The position numbers and the translations under genes were made by a program. This document shows, piece by piece, positions 1-9,880 of a DNA stretch of 64,000 bases. Location: NCBI RefSeq assembly GCF_005047595.1, contig NZ_SUPL01000002.1, forward strand, positions 186,001 to 250,000, given 5' to 3'. The notes beneath the pieces were generated by a model, which saw only the letters and a list, made by a program, of their open reading frames with translations, did not search any database and was not told the origin of the DNA. The stretch's first letter is position 1, and each line of letters opens with the position of its first letter. The stretch comes from Pontimicrobium aquaticum. Lineage in GTDB: Bacteria; Bacteroidota; Bacteroidia; Flavobacteriales; Flavobacteriaceae.

Positions 1-738
1 CTAAATCAACTTTCTGATTTGGTATCACAAGATAAAAACTTAAATCATCAAATATCATCATTTAAAGATCTTGTAAAAAAACAATTAACATTATTAGAAT
101 CTAATCCTATAAAGGTTGAGGTTTTACACCCTGAAACGAATAAGCAGGTTGATATTGTATTAGGAAAATACGACCTACAACTTATCACTGCTTTAGAGTT
201 AGGAAGAAAGGGTTATAGAGCGTTACCAGTTCACTACCTTCAAATGGATCAAGGTAATTATACTTGGTTAGCAAAAAAGGCTATAAATATTCGAGTAAAT
301 CAACAGGAGAATTTAATGGCTGTGTTAACAGATTGTGCTTCTGGAGCCACTAAAGAAAGAAGGGATTTGGTAAACACACAAAAGTTTGAAACCATCTTGG
401 AAGATGCACTCAATAATGTGATTTTCTCTGCATGCGATCTGATTCCAAATAAAGAATTGGCAAACAGTTTAGCTGAAGATTTTAAAAGTAATATTCCCAT
501 TCTTTTAATTTATGGTAGCCAAGATGCGAGAACACCTCCTGAAAACGCCTATGACATTGCGGCTTATTTTAACAAACCAAAAATGTTAAAAGTTGAATAC
601 GGCTCTCATGATTTATTTAAAGAAGTATTGGATAGCATAAAGCCTATAATGATAGATTATCTAGCTTCAGAGTATCCAGAAGGTTTGATAATACCAAAAG
701 AAATTAATGCAAAACTGGATTTAAAAACAGAAGAATAA
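1..738 (+). CDS. alpha/beta hydrolase, C-terminal part (cut by window edge)
   Basis: The frame is open from base 1, so this is the 3' end of a longer gene; an internal TTG at base 19 is not a likely start. The C-terminal part resembles alpha/beta hydrolases of the tripeptidyl/prolyl aminopeptidase type. The segment GSQDARTPPENA holds the likely catalytic aspartate and YGSHDLF the likely catalytic histidine; the nucleophile serine would lie before the window. The lid-like middle is rich in charged residues. It ends 7 bases before the next gene, an M61-like peptidase, which suggests a shared transcript and a role in peptide or ester hydrolysis. The exact substrate cannot be told from this half. 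Confidence 0.7.
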   Translation, partial: LNQLSDLVSQDKNLNHQISSFKDLVKKQLTLLESNPIKVEVLHPETNKQVDIVLGKYDLQLITALELGRKGYRALPVHYLQMDQGNYTWLAKKAINIRVNQQENLMAVLTDCASGATKERRDLVNTQKFETILEDALNNVIFSACDLIPNKELANSLAEDFKSNIPILLIYGSQDARTPPENAYDIAAYFNKPKMLKVEYGSHDLFKEVLDSIKPIMIDYLASEYPEGLIIPKEINAKLDLKTEE

Positions 739-745
739 GCATATT

Positions 746-2251
746 ATGAATAGAAATAGAATACACCAATTATTATTAATGTTACTTATTGTTATGGTTT
801 ACAGTTGTTCTGATAAGCCAAAAAGTGAAAAAAACGTTGATGAGATTTCATACACAATAACCATAAGAGATTCTAATCCTAAAATTGCTGATGTGGAAGT
901 AGCTTTTGTGCCAAAGGATAGTTTGCTATATATGGGTTTAGGAGCTAATCAATTAGAAAACAGATGGACCACATTTGTGCATAATTTAAAAGTAACAGAT
1001 AAAAAAGGTAAATTATTGAATGTTGATGAACTTACCGATGTACAATGGAGAATCCATTCGGCAAATGACCAAAAGGTAAAACTATCCTATAGTGTACATT
1101 TAGATCACGAGAATTATAAATGGAGTGGTGGTATTGACGGCGCTGCTTATACTACCGATTTAGGGGTGTTTTACACCACAAGAGCATTACTAATATTTAA
1201 TGGTGATGAATGGCAAAACATTAATGTTGATTTTAATCTGCCAGAAAAATGGCAAGTTACAGCTCCCTGGCACAAAAAGAATAACAATGCACATTCATTT
1301 CAGGCAGTCACATATTCAAACTTGGCAAATGCCATGATTTTTGCTGGAACGCATGAAGAGATTAATGTAAAAAGAGACGATTTTGAATTAATTTTCGCAT
1401 TAGGTGATGAAGGCGTTATAGATAAGAAGCAAGAGTTTCAAAGCTTGGCAGAAGGTGTTTTAGATTATTATATAAAACTCATGGGAGGCTTACCAAAACC
1501 ACCAAAAGACAATCCATTCAATAAGTCTATTGTAGTGATGAGCTCTAGTGAAAATACAGATGGAGAAGCTATAGGTAACCACATTAGTGTTTTGGTTGGT
1601 AAAGATGGTGGGCAACTGTCTGAAACCATTTCTAGATTTTTCTTTGCTCATGAGTTTTTTCATCTCTGGAATGGGAGATCATTTTTCCCTGAAAATAATG
1701 AAACAGAATGGTTAAAAGAAGGTTTTACCAACTACTATGCACTAAAAGCACTCCGCGCTGTTGATTATCTAAATGATGAATCAAGTCTTAATTTTTTTAG
1801 TGACTTTTTCTATAAAAAATATGCCGAAGATGAAGGTGTGGGTAAGCTGTCAATGACAAATGGTGAAGAAAAACATGATCATTGGGGATTAATTTATGCT
1901 GGAGGTATGTTTGTGGGTATGTCTCAGGATATTTTAATACGCAATAATTCCGAAAATGAAAAAAGTCTAGACGACTTAATGCGGTTTTTATACCAAAAAT
2001 ATGGTGGTACAGATGCCAATTACACCCTTGTGGAAATTCAAGAGGAGCTAGCAAAATTAAATGGTGAAAGTCAATCAGATTTTTTTGATAAATATGTAAA
2101 TGGTGTTAATAAAATTCCTTTGGAACAGTATTTAAACCAAATTGCATTACAGGCTAAAGTTAAAGAGAATATTTTAACGATAACAAAGAAAGAAAGTGCA
2201 GCCGAACAAGACCAGAACATTTTAAATGGAATTCTTGGAGTTGGTTTGTAA
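746..2251 (+). CDS. M61-like metallopeptidase lipoprotein
   Basis: 501 residues. The N-terminus is a lipoprotein signal with the lipobox cysteine at C21 (VYSC). The zinc site reads HEFFH at 302-306, and E325 in WLKEGF lies 18 residues after the second histidine, the gluzincin spacing of M1 and M61 peptidases. The order of an N-terminal beta domain followed by the HExxH domain fits the M61 (glycyl aminopeptidase) family. M61 proteins usually continue into a PDZ domain; here the protein stops soon after the catalytic domain and no PDZ sequence follows in any frame. It would act on peptides in the cell envelope. It sits 7 bases after the alpha/beta hydrolase, probably in the same operon. Confidence 0.75.
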   Translation: MNRNRIHQLLLMLLIVMVYSCSDKPKSEKNVDEISYTITIRDSNPKIADVEVAFVPKDSLLYMGLGANQLENRWTTFVHNLKVTDKKGKLLNVDELTDVQWRIHSANDQKVKLSYSVHLDHENYKWSGGIDGAAYTTDLGVFYTTRALLIFNGDEWQNINVDFNLPEKWQVTAPWHKKNNNAHSFQAVTYSNLANAMIFAGTHEEINVKRDDFELIFALGDEGVIDKKQEFQSLAEGVLDYYIKLMGGLPKPPKDNPFNKSIVVMSSSENTDGEAIGNHISVLVGKDGGQLSETISRFFFAHEFFHLWNGRSFFPENNETEWLKEGFTNYYALKALRAVDYLNDESSLNFFSDFFYKKYAEDEGVGKLSMTNGEEKHDHWGLIYAGGMFVGMSQDILIRNNSENEKSLDDLMRFLYQKYGGTDANYTLVEIQEELAKLNGESQSDFFDKYVNGVNKIPLEQYLNQIALQAKVKENILTITKKESAAEQDQNILNGILGVGL

Positions 2252-2464
2252 AACGCATTTTATTATATAACGAATCTCAAATATATTCAAATCTAGCAGT
2301 ATAAGAGGGTATTTTAAACTGTCCATTTTTTACAATTTTTTGAAACTACTAATTCGCATCTTGTGTCGCAATACATGAAGATTTTTCAATGCTAAAAGTT
2401 TAAGGTTAACTCAAAAAAGTTAATAAGAACTTTTAAGTATTTAATGTATTCCAAAAAATAATGA

Positions 2465-3613
2465 ATGACACAATCATCTAAAAGATATTTTGAGCTAGAT
2501 GCCATTCGTGGATTTGCCATTTGTGGCATTTTTATGGTGAACATAGTCTATTTTGCATACCCAACAGAAAGGTTGTCAGAAGTTTTTGCTCCTAGTTTGT
2601 ATTGGTATTCAAATATGTTGAATTTTATTAAGGATGATATTATTGGAGGAAGAACAGCCACCATTTTCGCTTTTTTGTTTGGTTTGGGAATGGGAATGCA
2701 ATGGAATAAGTGGCAAAACTTCGGTTTTTTGTTAAGACGTAATGTAGTACTTTCTTTTATTGGCTTGTTTCATATTGTATTACTTTTTCACGGTGACATT
2801 TTATTGGATTATGCCCTATTTGGTTTAATAGGAACCTTGCTTTTAAGGTTTGTGAAAAAGCAATCGTTTTTCTTGTTTTTAGGGGTCGCTATAGCACTTT
2901 ATTCTTTTGTTTTAATGATATTACAGCATTATGGTTGGGTGTCAAGGGGAACTTACACAAGTAGTCTGCAAATAGATGTGAATGAAAAAATACTATTGTT
3001 TCAAAAAGGTAATTTTTTGGAGCAGTGTTGGTTTAGGGTAAGGTACTATTTGTCTATTAGGCAAATGCCGTGGGTAAGGAATTTTTATTTCCCTCCAGTT
3101 ATGGCTTGTTATGTTTTTGGTTTGTATGTGTCAAAAACTAAATTTTTATCAAACTTTACCAATAAACATTTATACAAGAAGATTTTATCTTTTACAATAG
3201 TATATAAAATTGTAATAGCGGTTTTTGACCTTGGTTTTGTTTCCAGTACATTTAAAGAAACTTTAGGGTATAACCTACTTATGTATATAGATCAATTTAG
3301 TACGTCTTTACTTTTGTTATCGGCGATTGTTCTTGCATGTCAGTATGGTTTTGGTAAAAGTGTTTTAAAACCATTAACAGTTTTAGGTAAAACATCCCTT
3401 TCCAGTTATATCTTGCAAAGCGTAACAGCAAGTATTTTGTTTTTTTCTATTGGATTTGGACAATACAATCTTTTATCACCTGGGCAAGTACAAGTATGCA
3501 TGCTGTTGTTAATTGTACTCATATACTTTTTAAATAAAATATGCCTGAATTATATGGGACAAGGTTTATTGGAGAAAATGTGGCGTAAATTGGCAATATC
3601 TCCAAAAAAGTAG
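2465..3613 (+). CDS. YeiB/DUF418-family membrane protein
   Basis: 382 residues, strongly hydrophobic, with about ten predicted membrane helices. The N-terminal motif with LDAIRGFAICGIF, then a GGRTATIFAFLFGLGMG segment and the arginine-containing loops, is typical of the YeiB-like family whose C-terminus is DUF418. Related proteins resemble membrane acyltransferases, but no substrate is established. The ATG at 2465 places the first helix correctly; an ATG four bases earlier is in another frame. It is separated from its neighbours by 213 and 98 bases, so it may be transcribed alone. Confidence 0.7.
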   Translation: MTQSSKRYFELDAIRGFAICGIFMVNIVYFAYPTERLSEVFAPSLYWYSNMLNFIKDDIIGGRTATIFAFLFGLGMGMQWNKWQNFGFLLRRNVVLSFIGLFHIVLLFHGDILLDYALFGLIGTLLLRFVKKQSFFLFLGVAIALYSFVLMILQHYGWVSRGTYTSSLQIDVNEKILLFQKGNFLEQCWFRVRYYLSIRQMPWVRNFYFPPVMACYVFGLYVSKTKFLSNFTNKHLYKKILSFTIVYKIVIAVFDLGFVSSTFKETLGYNLLMYIDQFSTSLLLLSAIVLACQYGFGKSVLKPLTVLGKTSLSSYILQSVTASILFFSIGFGQYNLLSPGQVQVCMLLLIVLIYFLNKICLNYMGQGLLEKMWRKLAISPKK

Positions 3614-3711
3614 TTGCTGTTTTTATTTCACATTAGTTTAACAGAGGATGTCTCTTTTTTACAATTTTTTCATTTCTCTAATTAACATATTGCAGTCCAA
3701 ATTATTCAATT

Positions 3712-4158
3712 ATGATAAAGAAAAAATTGCAAGTATTATGTGTTGTTATTTGTTGCATGTCATTTACAACTTCCAAAGCACAAAATAATGAGTCTGAAAA
3801 ACAAGTAATTTCTACAGTACAAACTTATTTTAAAGGTTATAAAGCTGGCAGCCCAGAAATACTTAAAGAGGTTTTTCATCAAAACTTCCACTTAAGTTGG
3901 TCTGACCCATGGAGAAACAATGCTTTTTTTCAAGTAAATAGAGAAGGGATGTTTAAGTTTTTTAATGCTGATTGGTCTAAGTTAAAAATCAATTCTGAAA
4001 TACTAGAAGCAAAGGTGTTTAATAATTCAGCATATTGTTTAGCTAAAGTGACTTTAGAAGGTTTAGTTGTTTGGACAGATCATATTAACTTATTAAAACT
4101 GAGTGATGGCAAATGGTGGATTGTTTCAAAAACATCTGAAGGAAAAATAATTAAATAA
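3712..4158 (+). CDS. exported NTF2-like (lumazine-binding/SnoaL-like) protein
   Basis: 148 residues with a signal peptide that ends near SKAQ (about residue 24). The mature part has the helix-then-curved-sheet pattern of small NTF2-like proteins: an EKQVISTVQTYFKGY helix, a tryptophan-rich middle and a closing strand DGKWWIVSK. Families with this fold include enzymes and plain binding domains, and the sequence does not decide between them. It is followed 37 bases later by a small outer-membrane-like protein and then the M13 peptidase. Two other NTF2-like modules occur in the window: the C-terminus of the serine hydrolase near 8 kb and the lipoprotein near 15 kb. Confidence 0.65.
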   Translation: MIKKKLQVLCVVICCMSFTTSKAQNNESEKQVISTVQTYFKGYKAGSPEILKEVFHQNFHLSWSDPWRNNAFFQVNREGMFKFFNADWSKLKINSEILEAKVFNNSAYCLAKVTLEGLVVWTDHINLLKLSDGKWWIVSKTSEGKIIK

Positions 4159-4195
4159 AAGAGAAAAATTCAATCAAAAAAAATCAATCAATGTT

Positions 4196-4702
4196 ATGAG
4201 AAAAATAATTCTAATGTCTGTAATTATTCTGGCTACATCAAAGTTAGTAGCGCAAGAAAATATTGCTAAAGCTGGTGTGCTTTTTGGAAATTTTGGTGTT
4301 CAGTATGAACGTTCTATTTCAAAGCAATTCTCAATTTTAGGTCAATTTGGGTATTCAGATATACCAACTCGGGTTAATAACAATGATTCAAAATCAACAG
4401 GCTTAGGGTATTATGTAGAAGGAAGATATTACTTTTCATCCAATAAGGCTTTAATGGAAGGTTGGCATATTGGGCCTCACTATACATATTTAAATCTTGA
4501 TGATAAAAATGATGATAGTATAAAAACTAATATATCTTCTTTTGGGGTTACAACAGGATATCAATGGATTTTTAACTCTCATGTTACCTTAGGAGTCATT
4601 GTAGGTATAGGAACCTTAAGTTTAGATAGCGATGTGAAGTTAGATTTAGGAGGTATTCGTTTCTTGCCTAATTTGGGGGTTACATTGGGTTATAATTTTT
4701 AA
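4196..4702 (+). CDS. small outer-membrane beta-barrel-like protein
   Basis: 168 residues with a clear signal peptide ending near LVAQ (residue 19). The mature chain alternates polar and aromatic residues in short strands (GYYVEGRYYF, WHIGPHYTYLNL, FGVTTGYQWIF) and ends in an aromatic residue (GYNF), the usual end of an outer-membrane barrel. It is likely an eight-strand barrel with no known function. It lies 11 bases before the M13 peptidase gene and is probably co-transcribed with it. Confidence 0.55.
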   Translation: MRKIILMSVIILATSKLVAQENIAKAGVLFGNFGVQYERSISKQFSILGQFGYSDIPTRVNNNDSKSTGLGYYVEGRYYFSSNKALMEGWHIGPHYTYLNLDDKNDDSIKTNISSFGVTTGYQWIFNSHVTLGVIVGIGTLSLDSDVKLDLGGIRFLPNLGVTLGYNF

Positions 4703-4713
4703 AAACAGTAATT

Positions 4714-6702
4714 ATGAAAAAACAATTTTACTTATTTGTTTTATTAGGAGTATATGCAACCGTAGTACTTGCTCAAGATAAAGCCCAAATACAAAATGAC
4801 TTTTATACCTACGTGAATGGCGAATGGATGGATAAAACAGAAATCCCTGCAGCTTATGGTTCTTGGGGAAGTTTTCACGAAGTATATTTTGAAAACCAAG
4901 ATCGTATAAAAGGAATTTTTGAGGGACTCTCAAAAAGTAAAATGAGCTACAAAAAGGGCTCGACAAAACAGCTAGTAGCCGATTTGTACTTAAGTGCTAT
5001 GGATACTTTAACCATTGAAAACTTAGGTGTTAAACCTTTAGAAGATTATTTTAATAGTATAAATGAAATTTCTACGGTACAAGATTTTTTAGATCTAACA
5101 GGAGAATTTTATTTGCAAGGAGTATCTGCACCCATGAATGTTTACACCACTGTTGATGCAAAAAACAGTACTATATATGCCTTAAGGATTAATCAAGCAG
5201 GATTGAGTCTAGGTAATAGAGCTTATTACTTAGAGGATAATAATCAATATAAGGAGTTCCGAAAAAGGTATCTTGATTTAATTGAAGATATGTACAAATT
5301 AACTCAGCTACATCCTGGAAAAGAGAAAGAAGCTGCTGAAAAAGTTTTTGAAATGGAAACCTTATTGGCAAGAATTCATAGAACTCCTGTTCAAGGTAGG
5401 GACTCTGAAAGAAGTTACAATAAAAAGAGTTTAACAGAACTCAATCAGCTCACTTTTAATATAGATTGGGAAAGGTATTTTAAAAAAGTAGGAATTAAAA
5501 AGAAAGTTGACTACGTGCTAGTATCACAACCAGAATTTTTGGCAATGTTTGATCGCATGCTTAATGATTTTTCAATAGAAGATTGGAAAAAATATATGCA
5601 ATGGAAAGTTATTAGAAATTTTACTGGTTTATTAAATAAAGAAATTCGTGACAGAAGCTTTGAATTTTATGGAAAAACACTACAAGGTACCCAGGAGCAA
5701 TTACCAAGATGGCAAGTTGCACAAGCGGCTGTTAATGGGAGTTTAGGACAGCCCTTAGGAAAGCTCTATGTTGAAAAATATTTTCCTAAAAAAAATAAGG
5801 ATAAAATGATTGGGTTAATTAGTAACTTAAAACAAGCACTTCATCAGCGTATTGGGCAATACTCTTGGATGTCAAATCAAACTAAAGAGCAAGCAAGATA
5901 TAAGTTGAAAAAAATGGAGGTTAAAGTAGGGTATCCTGACGAATGGTTAGATTATTCAACAGTTAATATAGAAAGAAACGATTATTTTGGCAATGTTGTT
6001 AGGCTTACAGAGCATGACATTTTAAGGGAAATTAATAAGGTTGGAGAACCCATTGATCCTAATGACTGGGGCATGACTCCACCAACTGTAAATGCATATT
6101 ATTCTTCAACTAGAAACGAAATTGTTTTCCCGGCAGGTATTTTAAACCCTCCTTTCTTTGACTATAATGCAGATGACGCTACAAACTACGGTTCAGCAGG
6201 AGTCGTAATAGGTCATGAAATTTCTCATGGGTTTGACGATAATGGAAGCCTTTATGATGCTGATGGTAACTTAAAATCATGGTGGACAAAAGAGGACAGA
6301 GAAAAGTTTGAAGCAAAAGCAAAAAAAATAGAAGAACAGTATAATGAGTATAAAGTTTTAGATTCAATTTCAATAAATGGAAAGTTAACACTTGGTGAAA
6401 ATATAGGAGACTTGGGAGGCCTAGCTATTGCTTACGAAGCCATGAAGATAAATCAAGCAAAAAATGGTAGAAAAGTAATTAATGGACTTTCAGACGAGCA
6501 ACGATTTTTTATAGCTTATGCAAAAATGTGGCGAATTAAATTTAGAGATGAAACTCTAGAAAACCAAGTAAAAACGGACACACATTCACCAGGGTTTTAT
6601 AGAGCAAATGGAGCGCTTTCAAATTTTGAACCTTTCTTTAAAGCTTTTAATATTCCAGTTGGAAGTAAAATGAGAAGAAAAGAAATTGTAGAAATATGGT
6701 AG
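4714..6702 (+). CDS. M13-family (neprilysin/PepO-like) metallopeptidase
   Basis: 662 residues with a signal peptide ending in VLAQ. The zinc site is HEISH at 501-505, and the third ligand is E562 in ENIGDLGG, the M13 arrangement. The substrate-binding segment beginning NAYYSSTRNEIVFP and the N-terminal DFYTYVNGEW motif also match M13 peptidases. The family cleaves short peptides, usually on the N-terminal side of hydrophobic residues, outside the cytoplasm. The C-terminus ends in a short, W-terminated tail, typical of the family. It follows the beta-barrel gene by 11 bases; its stop codon lies 17 bases before the start chosen for the next gene, the serine hydrolase. Confidence 0.9.
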   Translation: MKKQFYLFVLLGVYATVVLAQDKAQIQNDFYTYVNGEWMDKTEIPAAYGSWGSFHEVYFENQDRIKGIFEGLSKSKMSYKKGSTKQLVADLYLSAMDTLTIENLGVKPLEDYFNSINEISTVQDFLDLTGEFYLQGVSAPMNVYTTVDAKNSTIYALRINQAGLSLGNRAYYLEDNNQYKEFRKRYLDLIEDMYKLTQLHPGKEKEAAEKVFEMETLLARIHRTPVQGRDSERSYNKKSLTELNQLTFNIDWERYFKKVGIKKKVDYVLVSQPEFLAMFDRMLNDFSIEDWKKYMQWKVIRNFTGLLNKEIRDRSFEFYGKTLQGTQEQLPRWQVAQAAVNGSLGQPLGKLYVEKYFPKKNKDKMIGLISNLKQALHQRIGQYSWMSNQTKEQARYKLKKMEVKVGYPDEWLDYSTVNIERNDYFGNVVRLTEHDILREINKVGEPIDPNDWGMTPPTVNAYYSSTRNEIVFPAGILNPPFFDYNADDATNYGSAGVVIGHEISHGFDDNGSLYDADGNLKSWWTKEDREKFEAKAKKIEEQYNEYKVLDSISINGKLTLGENIGDLGGLAIAYEAMKINQAKNGRKVINGLSDEQRFFIAYAKMWRIKFRDETLENQVKTDTHSPGFYRANGALSNFEPFFKAFNIPVGSKMRRKEIVEIW

Positions 6703-6719
6703 TTTTTAACTTTAATAAG

Positions 6720-8231
6720 ATGAAAAAATATATTACAGTAATTGCACTTTGCGCTTTAAGTTTTAATACTTATTCACAAGATGTTTATTCAAAGCTTCAG
6801 GAAAGTTTACAAGAAAAGCTAGATGATATTTCTAAACAAGAAGGTATTTCAGGAATAACGTGCTCTGTTATTTTTGATGATGAACATCAAATAAATATAG
6901 CATCAGGGTATAGTGATATAGAAAAGAATAAAAAAATGCAACCAGACACAAGAATGCTGGCTGGAAGTGTAGGTAAACTCTTTTTTAATCTTGTTATTCT
7001 AAAACAAATTGAATTGGGTAAGATTCATTTTGAGGACAAAGCATCAAAATACCTTGGGGAGACAGATTGGTTCAATTCTTTTCCAAATAGTTCAGACATA
7101 AAAATTGTTCATCTTTTAAATCACACAAGTGGTTTACCAAGACATGTTTTTCAGCCAGAATTTTTAAATGAGTTAAAGGAAAACCCATTAAAACATAGAA
7201 CACCAATAGAATGTATCAAGTATATCTCAAACAAAGAAGCTGTGCATCCAGCTGGAAGAGGGTGGAGTTATTCAGATACCAATTTTATCTTATTAGGTAT
7301 AATTGTAGAAAAGGTTACTTCAAAAACGATGTATGATTTAATAGATGAAGCTATTATAAAACCGTTGGATTTAAAGAATACAAACCCATCTGACAAACTA
7401 AAGTTGGCAAATTTGGCACAAGGATATGTAGGAAGACAAAACCCTTTTCAAGTACCTAAAAAAATCTTAGATGAAAATGGAGATTTAACATTAAACCCTT
7501 CTTTTGAATGGGCTGGTGGCGGTTATGTTACTAACACAATAGAGTTAGCAAAACTAATAAAGTATATTCATGAGAGTGATTACTTAAGTGAAGACATTAA
7601 AAATAAAATGCGTACACCTGTTCATATGCGTAGTGGACAACCTTATTACAGTGGCTATGGTCTTGGTTCTTTTATTTGGGACAAAGGAGGTGATGTTCGC
7701 TATGGACATTCTGGATTTTTTCCTGGACACGTATCTCAAGTAGAATACTCAAAAAACAATCAATATGGTATTGCTATTCAAATAAATAATGATGATCAAT
7801 ATCAACTTATGCAAAAGTATATTTATGAATTAGATCAAGTAATTGCTGAGCATTTAGATGATATTAATGTTGCTGAGATTAATAAAAACTTCAAGAAGCA
7901 AGAGGATTGCTGGAATAATGATGATATTGAATGTTATATGAAGGCATATGCTAGTAATGGAGATCAAATCCAAACAATTTCAACTGGAGGTGTAACGTTT
8001 GGTTACGATAATATTATAAGCGATTATAAGCGGTATTTCCCTAAAGGAAGAATGGGGAAGTTACATTATGATAATGTGAATATTAGAAAATTATCAGACA
8101 ACCTTTATTTTGTTACAGGTAGATTCAATTTAAAGTTTGAAAATAGAGAACAGCTTTTAAGGGGATGGTTTTCGGTAACCACAAAAAAGATAAACGGTAA
8201 ATGGTATATGATAACAGACCATTCCAGTTAA
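6720..8231 (+). CDS. beta-lactamase-fold serine hydrolase fused to an NTF2-like domain
   Basis: 503 residues from the ATG at 6720, which gives a clean signal peptide (MKKYITVIAL...TYSQ); an upstream in-frame ATG at 6696 overlaps the previous gene and spoils that signal. The catalytic motif is SVGK at 83-86, with the Y184-S-D triad in place of YxN and an HSG motif replacing KTG, as in class C beta-lactamases and related esterases and peptidases. From about residue 385 a separate NTF2-like domain follows, with alternating strands that end in NGKWYMITDHSS. It acts in the periplasm; substrate unknown. It probably shares a transcript with the M13 gene upstream and is followed by a terminator. Confidence 0.8.
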   Translation: MKKYITVIALCALSFNTYSQDVYSKLQESLQEKLDDISKQEGISGITCSVIFDDEHQINIASGYSDIEKNKKMQPDTRMLAGSVGKLFFNLVILKQIELGKIHFEDKASKYLGETDWFNSFPNSSDIKIVHLLNHTSGLPRHVFQPEFLNELKENPLKHRTPIECIKYISNKEAVHPAGRGWSYSDTNFILLGIIVEKVTSKTMYDLIDEAIIKPLDLKNTNPSDKLKLANLAQGYVGRQNPFQVPKKILDENGDLTLNPSFEWAGGGYVTNTIELAKLIKYIHESDYLSEDIKNKMRTPVHMRSGQPYYSGYGLGSFIWDKGGDVRYGHSGFFPGHVSQVEYSKNNQYGIAIQINNDDQYQLMQKYIYELDQVIAEHLDDINVAEINKNFKKQEDCWNNDDIECYMKAYASNGDQIQTISTGGVTFGYDNIISDYKRYFPKGRMGKLHYDNVNIRKLSDNLYFVTGRFNLKFENREQLLRGWFSVTTKKINGKWYMITDHSS

Positions 8232-8349
8232 TGTTTAATTTTATTGTTAAAGTGTGAAATTGAATGGATTTAGAGTGATATTAGTTGAAGTTCTTTTTGA
8301 TGGTTAGTACTTTGGTTTACTAATATGCTTAGAATTCGATTTTACTTTT

Positions 8350-8380
8350 AAAGCCTCGTTCGTAGGGATGAGGCTTTTAA
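8350..8380 (+). terminator. hairpin terminator after the serine hydrolase
   Basis: An 8-base perfect stem (AAAGCCTC at 8350-8357 with GAGGCTTT at 8370-8377), a 12-base loop and a short T-rich tail. It lies just before the start of the next serine hydrolase, so it would separate the two transcripts. Confidence 0.65.
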
Positions 8381-8394
8381 TTTAAATTTTAATT

Positions 8395-9459
8395 ATGCAA
8401 AGAAAATATTTTATAACACTTTTTATATTCTTTACTTGTAAATTAGTTTTGTTAGCTCAAACCTTCCCAGGAAATGAATGGGAATATAATCAACAAGCTG
8501 CAGCAGAAGGTTGGAATATTGAAAAGAGTATGGATCTTCATAGGTTTTTAACAGATAGTACTAAAATAACAAGTCTTTTAGTAGTACATAAAGGAAAGAT
8601 TATCTTTCAATATGGAGATGTTGAACAAACTAATTATATAGCCTCCTGTAGAAAAAGTATCTTGTCTATGCTTTATGGTAAGTACGTATTAAGTGGGCAA
8701 ATTGATTTAGGAATGTCAATCAAAGATTTAAAAATTGATGATATAAACCCATTGTTACCAATAGAAAAGGAAGCAACCATTGAAGATTTGATTTCTGCTA
8801 GATCAGGAATTTATCTTCCTGCTAGTAACGCTGGAACTTGGGTGAAATATTTAAAGAAAAGAGGAACCATTAAACCAGGAACTAGATGGCTGTATAATAA
8901 TTGGGACTTTAATACAGCGGGTTTTATTTTCGAAAATCAAACGGGTAAGAATATCTATGACGCTGTACAAGAACAATTGGTTTTGCCATTAAATATGCAG
9001 GATTGGAATAGATCAAGACATCAAAAGGTTGGAGATACAACAAAATCAAAATATTTAGCCTACCCTATGTGGTTTTCTACGAGAGATTTAGCTAGGGTGG
9101 GACTTTTAATGCTTAATAAAGGTAAATGGAGAGATAAACAAGTCATTCCTAAAATATGGGTTGATGAAATGGTAAAAACTAGGACAACAGCTAAAGAAAT
9201 GCAAGAAAGTGTTCCAGTGATGAAAGAATCTAATTATGATTATGGTTATGGTTATATGTGGTGGCTTTGGGAAAACCCAAGCGATACAAGACTTAATAAT
9301 GCTTATTCGGCACTTGGAGCTTATGGTCAAAATATTACTGTAGTACCTGAGAAAGATTTAGTAATAGTTTTCAATACTAAAGCTCAATACAATAGATCAA
9401 ATAGTAGTGAGATTACACAAGAATTACCATCAAGAATTGTAAATATTTTTAAGGATTAA
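8395..9459 (+). CDS. beta-lactamase-fold serine hydrolase
   Basis: 354 residues with a signal peptide ending in LLAQ. The catalytic motif is S84-C-R-K87, followed by a YNN motif in WLYNNWDF and a GAYGQ segment near the C-terminus in the KTG position, as in class C-type serine hydrolases that are often esterases. It does not carry the NTF2-like extension of the neighbour at 6.7-8.2 kb, and the two proteins are only distantly alike. It starts 15 bases after a terminator. The 421-base region behind it leads to the SusC gene. Confidence 0.8.
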   Translation: MQRKYFITLFIFFTCKLVLLAQTFPGNEWEYNQQAAAEGWNIEKSMDLHRFLTDSTKITSLLVVHKGKIIFQYGDVEQTNYIASCRKSILSMLYGKYVLSGQIDLGMSIKDLKIDDINPLLPIEKEATIEDLISARSGIYLPASNAGTWVKYLKKRGTIKPGTRWLYNNWDFNTAGFIFENQTGKNIYDAVQEQLVLPLNMQDWNRSRHQKVGDTTKSKYLAYPMWFSTRDLARVGLLMLNKGKWRDKQVIPKIWVDEMVKTRTTAKEMQESVPVMKESNYDYGYGYMWWLWENPSDTRLNNAYSALGAYGQNITVVPEKDLVIVFNTKAQYNRSNSSEITQELPSRIVNIFKD

Positions 9460-9880
9460 ATGCTTTATAAGCCCCATTGATTATTAAGTAACCCCAAAAA
9501 GAAATTTGTAAAGAACCCCAATACCTTCCTTAAGATTGTATTTATCAATAAATTAAGCATGGATATCAAATTATTACATACTCTTACCATACTATAAAAA
9601 TGCTTGATAAGCATCACTCTTTTCTTTATATCAAATAATAGTTGCTAAATATCAATTAATAACTCAATGTTATCAATAGAAAAAATAGTGTCATATAATG
9701 TCTTTAATTCATCCTTAAAATACCCAATTAGGAGAAGAGTACAGGTTGGTTATAGTAAGTAATTAGTATAAAAATCTAATAAACTTATTTCAAGTAATAA
9801 CTAACGGGATTGGTCATTATTGTGATTTTTCTGTTTCCCTTTTCATGGATTGGAATTTTAACTAACTAAAATTTTTATAT
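9460..9880. other. 421-base non-coding region before susC
   Basis: No open frame with coding character was seen. It contains the leader of the SusC-like gene: an AT-rich stretch with A-rich bases before the ATG at 9881. No clear TAnnTTTG box, strong hairpin or repeat was found. A promoter is expected here but not pinpointed. Confidence 0.4.
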
